A stretch of 64,000 nt of DNA from Poa pratensis (Eukaryota > Streptophyta > Magnoliopsida > Poales > Poaceae), in assembly GCA_947311845.1 (NCBI GenBank), contig CAMZMU010000117.1, positions 75,071,862-75,135,861 on the forward strand, given 5' to 3'. The position numbers and the translations under genes are program-made. Positions 57,464 through 64,000 of the stretch are shown here, piece by piece. A model generated the notes under the pieces. That model was not told the origin of the DNA. It made no database searches and saw only the letters and a list, made by a program, of their open reading frames with translations. How positions within the stretch are numbered: position 1 is the first letter of the stretch; each line of letters opens with the position of its first letter.

Positions 57464-59910
57464 TCATATATTCTGAATTGCCAGTCTCGCAGCAATCATA
57501 CCGATATTATGTTCTACGTACTCGATTCCGCTGTTTAGTCTTTCCAGAGTGTCTATTGAATCCATTGCTTTAATCTTGTACTCTTGCAGGGTAAGAAGTT
57601 CTGCATCTGACATACCTGTAGGGCGTGTTTGGTAGCCCGGGCCGACTGAGAAAATCTTCCCTCACCCCACTTTCAGCTGTTTGGTAGCCCGGGTTGACGA
57701 TCTGGGCAGTGCCCACCTCACCCAGAAAAGGCCCCTCAGCCAGGCTGAGGAGAGAAGTGAGAATCGAGCTTCTCTCCCCAACCCGGCTCGCTTCATCCGC
57801 GCGGGGCCGCGCCCCACCCCCCAGACCCTTCCCCGCCCCTCTCTCCTCCTCTCATTTCTTTTCACCTCTCCTCTCTCCCTTCCCGAGCTCGTCTCTCCCC
57901 ACCCCGAGTCCGCACTGCTCCCTTCTCCCGATGCCGCCGGCCGCCGCAGAGTCCGCCCCCAACCGCCGCAGCGTCCGCCGCCGACCGTCGCTCCCCCTAC
58001 GCCGCAGAGGACGGCGCCACACCGCCGCCCAACGTCGCGCTCCCGGCGCAGCCCAAGGTCACGCTCCCGATGCAGCCCGTCGCCGCAGAGGACGCCGTCC
58101 ACCACGTGCGGAGCAGCAGAAGAGCTCCACATCCCGCCGAACTCGCGTGCCCGCCCCCGCCGCTGAGGGCTCCTCGCCGTCGGGCCCTTCTCCGACGAGC
58201 GCCACCATGGCCAGCCACGGAGGAGCACGTTGCTCGGCCCTCCACGGAGGAGCCCTGCCACGGCCAGCGCCGCCACATCCCTCCATGTCCATCACAGACA
58301 TGGTCAGCGCCGCCCCGGACGAGCGCCTCCACGGCCAGCGCCGCCCCGGACGAGCGCCGCCAGGGACGAGCATCTCCACGGCCAGCACCGCCATGGCCGG
58401 CCAGGGACTTGATTGCGTTTTTAAAAGGACCCGGTTGTTGTTTATTTCTGTTTACAGGGACCTAACTGATGTTTATTTTGTATACAGAGACTTGACTGCG
58501 TTTCAGTTTTGTCTTTGGGGCTTGTGTGCAAATTTTGGGTCAGCAAAGCACCTCTCCCACCATACGACCCACCAAACACCAGACGCTCTCAGCATGTCTC
58601 CGCTAGCACGAGATACCAAACACGTGAGAAAATCTGTGCTCAACCTAGCTAGGGTGAGCTTGTATGAGTGCAGATTGCTATTCTCCGATGGCCCGGGCTA
58701 CCAAACACACCCGTAGTGTATGACATTGATGTTAGATTACACCATATGAAACTGATATACATCGTTTCTGCAGCATCACTTTAGTCGGTCGTTCCAGGTA
58801 GTATTAGATTTAGAGCAGAAGCTATGGTCAAGAAGTCATCAGAGATGAAAATGGGATGATCTATTATCACCTGAAACTGATTGGTACGCGGCAAAGGAGA
58901 TACGCTCTGGGAGCCCAGGGATAAAACTTTCGTCGTACCCTTCGAAAATTTCTTTCTCAGACCACAGTAGAGAGCTTTTGATGTTGGTTTGCAGAGGTTC
59001 ATCCTCAGGCACCTGAATGGGGAAGTTGTGATGTCAGAAACCAGGATAAAACTACTATTCAGCATATACAAATCATCCAAGGGAACAAAATTAGTGACTA
59101 AACCCTCAGTTTCATTTGTAGGCTGTGCAAATTGCACATGGACTCTCTTAGTTTGGAAATTCTCAGGCCCAATTCGACATCATCGCAAGACTTGTCCATC
59201 ATGGAGAAACATCACCGCGCAAGTAGGGCTCCATCTGGATCAAGGAATAATGTGACCATCTAAAATAGAGAAAAATACAACAGATATTGTGAACTGTGGC
59301 TACATAAAAGAGCAAATCAAATTCAGAACTGAAAAGAGCATATGCGTGGCCATTCTTTACTTCTGTAATTTCTTTCTAGCAGTGCCAAAAATAATTCAGA
59401 ACTAACACAGCATTTGAAACGTGTATAAACTCCATAGGTGAACTTATAGAATCTGCAGATGTAGGTAATACAGTTAACATGAAACAAACAATTCTGGTAC
59501 AAAAGGGAACAAGATCTCTGAAGAGATTATGCACACTATTGATAGAAGTCCTCAAGTATTCGAACAATCATATGTGCATAAACATCAAAAGAGCAATTCA
59601 AACTCAAGAACCGGAATGTGCTTACCTGAAGAAGGTTCTTGATGTTCACACGGCATACACCTCTAATTGACACTAATGCTCCATAATCCATCTTTTGAAC
59701 CTACACTAGAGATAAATCATTGAGTACAAATGGTAAACGACACGACCCTAACAAGAACCCTGACATCGAATATCAAAGTGAAGGACAAGAACTTACACTT
59801 TCTATCTGCACCAAACAACCATATCTTACAGCAAACGAATCCTTAGAAGAGCTTGATAAAACTGGATCAAGGACAAAGTGAACAAGAGAATTTTGCCTCC
59901 TATACAATGC
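57464..59910 (-). CDS. LON-substrate-binding-domain protein (At1g19740-like), first exon not found
   Basis: Five exons: 59797-59910, 59626-59700, 59104-59234, 58871-59012 and 57464-57615, all with GT/AG borders and compatible phases. Blocks: LVHFVLDPVLSSSSKDSFAV, RYGCLVQIES, MDYGALVSIRGVCRVNIKNL, ELGLRISKLRESMCNLHSLQ, LLWSEKEIFEGYDESFIPGL, ELLTLQEYKIKAMDSIDTLE and IAARLAIQNI. These fit the plant LON-N (PUA-like) domain proteins, most of which are predicted plastid proteins without protease domain. Exon 3 lacks one base near 59202 (between codons for SP and MDKS). The upstream exon with transit peptide and the ...LHLYEARY block is not seen up to 64000. A transposon sits in the last intron, two bases from exon 5. 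Confidence 0.83.
57621..58712. mobile_element. 1.1-kb TIR transposon in the last LON intron
   Basis: Inverted ends gggcgtgtttggtagcccgg and gggtgtgtttggtagcccgg (read inward from each side) with the trinucleotide gta on both sides. The interior is GC-rich and proline-coding in one frame but has no transposase. A second copy of the terminal phrase (tgtttggtagcccgggttga) lies at 57670-57690. Superfamily uncertain: a 3-bp duplication would suit PIF/Harbinger or CACTA. The GC-rich core could be captured exon sequence. Confidence 0.75.
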
Positions 59911-60280
59911 CTGTTGAGTGAGGATTGACAGAAAGATAAGAAGGCTTGTTGACTGAAGATTTACAAGTTTTCCGATATCAATATTGAATGGCAGAAATAT
60001 GTGGTTCTTGTGTTCCATGAACAATGTGCCACAATCCCTTTTGTACTGTTCCAACTTCCAAGCACTCTTTTACTAAATTATAATGAAGGGTATGAAGCAG
60101 GAGTCATTAAATCTCACGATACACCTGCTTTGTTGTGATGCATTCAGTGTATGATCCACGGTTGGAGAGTAGAACTATCTTATAGCGGGTAATAGGCCAT
60201 ACACCACATAAGGGTGCTATAGACTTTTTACTACACAGTAAATAAGAAAATATATATTGTTTAGGCTGTAGGCTCTCGTT
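59911..60280 (-). other. Upstream intron or flank of the LON gene
   Basis: No exon recognised. If the LON gene is complete this is intron sequence; the missing first exon would be further right. Confidence 0.35.
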
Positions 60281-60735
60281 AAGCAGTCATCGTCGACAAG
60301 GTAAGATAATTAATAAAATAAATAACTTACGAAATCGAAGCTGGACCTCGGAACGAATATAATATACGCATAATTATATGTCACCTAAAATATAAAAAAC
60401 AAGTCCGCTTAAATGCATGCCTCTTGTTAAACGCGTTATCGTCCATAAGGAAACTAGTTATTACAATAAATAACTTGCGAAATCGCCTGTCATCCTGGTA
60501 TTTTGATTAGCTGGACCTCCGAACGAATATAATGCACGAAATTATATGTTACCTAAAAATGTAAAAAAAAATCTACTAAATGATTCAGCGATCTCACTAA
60601 CGCGTCATCTTCCATAAGGTAACTATTAATTACAATAAATAACTTACAAAATCGTCTTTCTCCTTTTATTTTGATTAGCTGGATCCTGGAACGACTATCA
60701 TGTATGCCTAATTATATGTCATCTAAAACTGAAAA
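60281..60735. repeat. 168-170-bp tandem repeat, about 2.7 units
   Basis: ctggacctcggaacgaatat at 60341, ctggacctccgaacgaatat at 60511 and ctggatcctggaacgactat at 60679, with ataattatatgt, tccataaggtaact and acaataaataactta phrases in each unit. Non-coding. Confidence 0.85.
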
Positions 60736-61079
60736 TGATGCAACCAAATAATAGGATATATGGCAGCTTGTAATTTATTACTACTATACATATTGGAGGT
60801 GGTGGCAGTGGTGGCTCTAGTAGCATCCACCCCTAACAAATCAAAGAAACCAATTCAAAACCATCTCCAAAAAAATAAGCTAGTTGGGCCAATGCTCGGC
60901 TCAATAAGGTGGAGCCAAGGACTTGGGCCTAGTTGAGCATGATGGTGACTTGGCCTACTAGGGTATTATTTACCCCTAACAACGTATGGGCATTCACCTA
61001 GTTGTTAGGAAATATGCAACTTGTATTTTCATGAGACCAAGGATTGGTATATATACTATGTTATACTCTAGTCTGAGCA
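60736..61079. other. Spacer next to the Copia remnant
   Basis: No gene. A run ggtggtggcagtggtggctc lies at about 60798. The rest is probably non-coding sequence of the Copia element. Confidence 0.3.
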
Positions 61080-63240
61080 ATCGTGAAGAAATTTGCTAAC
61101 TGTAACATCAAAGGCACATGATGTAGAGCAACCACTTGATCATACACACGGAAGACCATGAAGGAAGCATCGACACAAATATGCTTGGTGAGCTCATGCT
61201 TCACACGGTCACGCGTAATACTTACAGTACAGGTAGACAAAAAGGAGTTTCTGTCACCATAGCCAAGCCAGCTATGTTGTCAAAAGAGTCATAGCTCGCA
61301 ACTCAGCCTTTGGTCTTGAACGGGAAGCGTAGTATGCTTGTTCCTCTTCAAGGGTAATGAGATAGCCAAAAAAACACAGAAAGGAGAAAGCGACGGTTGA
61401 TCCGAAGGATCACTAGCTCATGTAGCATCTGAATAAGCCGCATCTGAATAATCCAGAAACTGTAATGAATTAGGGCATGAAAAGAAAAGACGATGGGGGA
61501 TAGTTCTATCGTGTAACTCTAACGAGGTGACAATACTAAACTGAGTGGAGTAGAAATAAAATGACCCAAAATGCACTGGTTAAGAAATAACCCGGCGAGT
61601 AACAACTAGATAGACTAGACTCCCAACAAGATAACGATAGCGAGTAGGATAAAAAAGAGGCTCACCACCAGAAGCTCCGAAATGAATATAGCGCTCTATC
61701 ATAGTCTCAACAGTAGGTTCATAAGTAAGAGAAGCACGAGCAAGAAGATCCTAGATAGGAGATGAAGAAGCCATGAGAGGTAGACAAAACCTCAATCCGG
61801 CCCGAGAGTAGCGAACAAGACCAAGATCATACATAAGAAGTTGGTCACTCGGACGAGCCTTAACAAAGGCAATATACTTAGAGTCAGCTCCAGTAATGAT
61901 CCTGTGATCAATACATAAAAAAGTAAGATTATGACCTAGAGACAAAAGTTGAACAAAGAGCGCATGATTATGATCACTTTTAGAAAATCCAGCGACACTA
62001 GCCATAGAGGTCAAACGCTCTAACCAGGATCGGGAAGGTTGCTTAAGGCTATAAAGAGAGCAATAAAGACGACATACCATGCCCTCTGGAATAAAATACC
62101 CAGGTGCTGGGTGCACATAGAACTCCAAATGCAACTCACCATTAAGAGATGCATTATTGACACCAAACTTAGAGAAAATAGCGGTGCAAAAAATCCACAA
62201 CAAGAAGAGTGCGAGCACTGGTCATGTGAGTCAAAGGAGCAAATGTCTCATGGTAGTCGTGAAATGCTCCTGATGAAACCACGTGCCAAAAGACATGCCA
62301 TGTAGTGCTTGAGAGAACCATCTGAGTGAGTCTTAACCTTGTAGACCATATGAGAAACACTAGGAGGAAGAGAAACAAGATCCCACGCGTTAGTGTGCTC
62401 AAGTGCAACAAGCTCCTCTACGCTCGCAAGGTGCCATTCCGGACGAAGAACAACATCACAATAAGAAGATAACTTGAGAATAGCATGACAACAGGAGCTT
62501 CTTTTTATCTTTGTTGTTTAGATGGTTGATACATGTATCGACTTCTCGAAAAAAATGAGGGGCTAGAAGAACATAGCTAAACGACCCACAAACCAAGTAG
62601 TCGGGAGAATGGGTGACAACGACGATGATGTTGTTGTGGCCATTTCGCACACAGTATATGCTTATTCTCTCACAGGTGGCACTTATCTTTCCTGCATATG
62701 TAAATCTAATATATGTGTCTAGTTTCACCTATGCGAACATATTTTCCAGTGCATATGTGTTCTTGATTTCTTTAATTACACTCATCCAAAAATTGCTTAA
62801 TCTTTCCAACAAAAGATACACAACTTTCCAAATTTCTTAGCTCGAACACATTTGAATGTCATAAAGACATTTTGAATGTCTTTCGTATGCAGTTTGGAGA
62901 CTCTAAGATAAGGGCTCTTGACGAACCAACCACAAAGACACTCAAGAGATTCTCCACCCTAAAGAGCAGAAGAAGGCTGAATATAGACTAGATGGAAGTG
63001 GAAACGAGCTCAGCCCAAAACTGAGGCAGAAAAGAGGTAGAGATCATCAACGCGTGAGCCGTCTCAAGAAGGTGACAATGATTGCACTCGAAAGCAGCAC
63101 TCTGAGCATGAGCACTAGGACAAGAGAATTGAGCAATCATACCCTTCTCAGCAAGAAACCCGTGTAGCGAACGACGGGCATACTCACTAGCAGATGAAAG
63201 ACACAAATAGGAGTGGAGAACTAGGTATGAATCATGTTGG
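61080..63240 (-). mobile_element. Decayed Ty1/Copia retrotransposon
   Basis: Minus-strand pol in the Copia order. Integrase remnants are at 62988-63206 (LLETAHALMI, LPQFWAELVSTS). The reverse-transcriptase entry is at 62169-62411 (ETFAPLTHMTSARTLL) and its centre at 61751-62218 (VNNASLNGEL, PGYFIPEGMVCRL, SLYSLKQPSRSW, LTFLCIDHRIITGADS, where DHRI replaces the catalytic VDDM). Many frame breaks; no LTRs identified. Inactive. Confidence 0.8.
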
Positions 63241-63344
63241 TAATTTTTTTGTAGATATAGGCCTCACTATGAGAAGACATAAAATATTTTATTAAGTATA
63301 ACGAGAAAAGCCGTCTATACAAATGATATAATAGCGGTCATGCA

Positions 63345-63537
63345 CGGAGACAAGGGGGACAGGGGGGGGGGGGGGGGTGTTCTAGGCCACCCCCATGCTT
63401 TAGATTTATTGAAGAACACTAGCCATTTGAGCTGTTATTTCTTAGTGATTTAGTGAAATCTGCCCCCCTCAACAAGTTTGCGACACTAAGTCTATCCAGT
63501 TAGCCCCCCTCAAGGTCACATGCTGGCTCCGTCCCTG
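63345..63537. mobile_element. Decayed hAT-like MITE with a 16-G run
   Basis: Right end ggctccgtccctg matches the cagggacggagcc-type termini of grass hAT MITEs; the left end (cacggagacaaggggg) is degenerate. Flanks tagcggtc and taacggtc differ at one base. The G16 run is at 63362-63377. Confidence 0.45.
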
Positions 63538-64000
63538 ATAACGGTCGCCTGTCGAAACAAATGGAGACAGTCGCAAACATCATAATGAATTGGTAAGTAT
63601 CTAACTGAACGTACTTACTAAGCCTACAACCCCGAAAATCTAAAGAAACATCTCCCGGCACTGTCCCTAGGCTTCTTGAATTTAGAAAAAACTCAAACGT
63701 CATTAAATATTTATTTGTTCATGATTACATAATATTTCTAATCTGCTTTTACCCATTTTGCTTATATGTTTCCAATGTTGTGTTGCCTAGGCTTCTATGT
63801 ACACAAAACTGCCGCCAGCTGATCGCCAAAGAAAAATTAGTGGGCAAGAAACCAAATTTATACTCTTTTTTTAGATGAAAAGAAAAAACTTATCCGATAT
63901 AGAGTTGATGGACCAAACATAAACTTTGACAATAGTTGTGGCACTAAAGGTGGACTCTTTCCTATTTCAATTTAAAGTAACATGTAATTTTTTCTTGTTA
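63538..64000. other. Intergenic, nothing recognised
   Basis: AT-rich, short frames only. Confidence 0.4.

Noticed and set aside
57662..58716. Open frames of up to 340 codons in the GC-rich stretch
   Set aside because: They lie inside the TIR transposon, run in several phases at once and have only low-complexity Pro/Arg/Ala composition.

Overview
This is plant nuclear DNA, almost certainly from a Triticeae grass (wheat, Aegilops or barley group). The genes are intron-rich and have clear grass or Arabidopsis counterparts. The space between them is filled with Triticeae-type elements: a Gypsy LTR with a tRNA-Asp-type primer site, Stowaway MITEs, Mutator- and hAT-type MITEs, L1-type LINEs, a Copia remnant, a Helitron and a large hAT transposon.

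Layout. 1-3383: end of a Gypsy LTR retrotransposon on the minus strand. 3384-12200: repeat-derived DNA (possible 3.4-kb solo LTR, a diverged tandem repeat, small MITEs). 12200-28735: a bZIP transcription factor gene (+) convergent with the gene for RPAC2/AC19, the small shared subunit of RNA polymerases I and III (-). A 7.6-kb stretch of this locus is present twice in tandem with a 13-base N gap between the copies, so each gene has one intact-looking and one truncated copy; unmerged overlapping contigs are the simplest explanation. 28736-32909: a 300-bp divergent promoter and a 12-exon F-box/LRR gene (At3g58530-like).

33581-46700: a duplicated locus. A small serine-rich protein gene with four WD-x2-K repeats and a PNRC-like C-terminal motif occurs at 34679 and again, frameshifted, at 44974. 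Between the copies lie a non-LTR insertion and a 7.26-kb hAT transposon with a full transposase gene, which itself hosts a 2.2-kb Helitron. An F-box fragment at 33915-34169 is fused to sequence matching the 3' UTR of the mL53 gene.

46715-49732: gene for the mitochondrial ribosomal protein mL53 (-), with a 5'-truncated L1-type LINE (49975-53574) inserted just upstream. 55440-56733: a C2H2 zinc-finger gene with a C-terminal RLFGV repression-type motif (+). 57464-59910: a LON-substrate-binding-domain gene (-) whose last intron carries a 1.1-kb TIR transposon two bases from the splice acceptor. 60281-64000: tandem repeats, a decayed Copia element and a G-tract MITE.

A cross-cutting observation is that several conserved genes (bZIP copy 1, F-box/LRR, the second serine-rich gene, mL53, LON) each carry a single one-base deletion. 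Together with the N gap this suggests draft-quality sequence, so 'pseudogene' status of these loci should not be taken at face value. The genes are mostly housekeeping (Pol I/III transcription, mitochondrial translation) or regulatory (bZIP, F-box, C2H2) and do not form a pathway.
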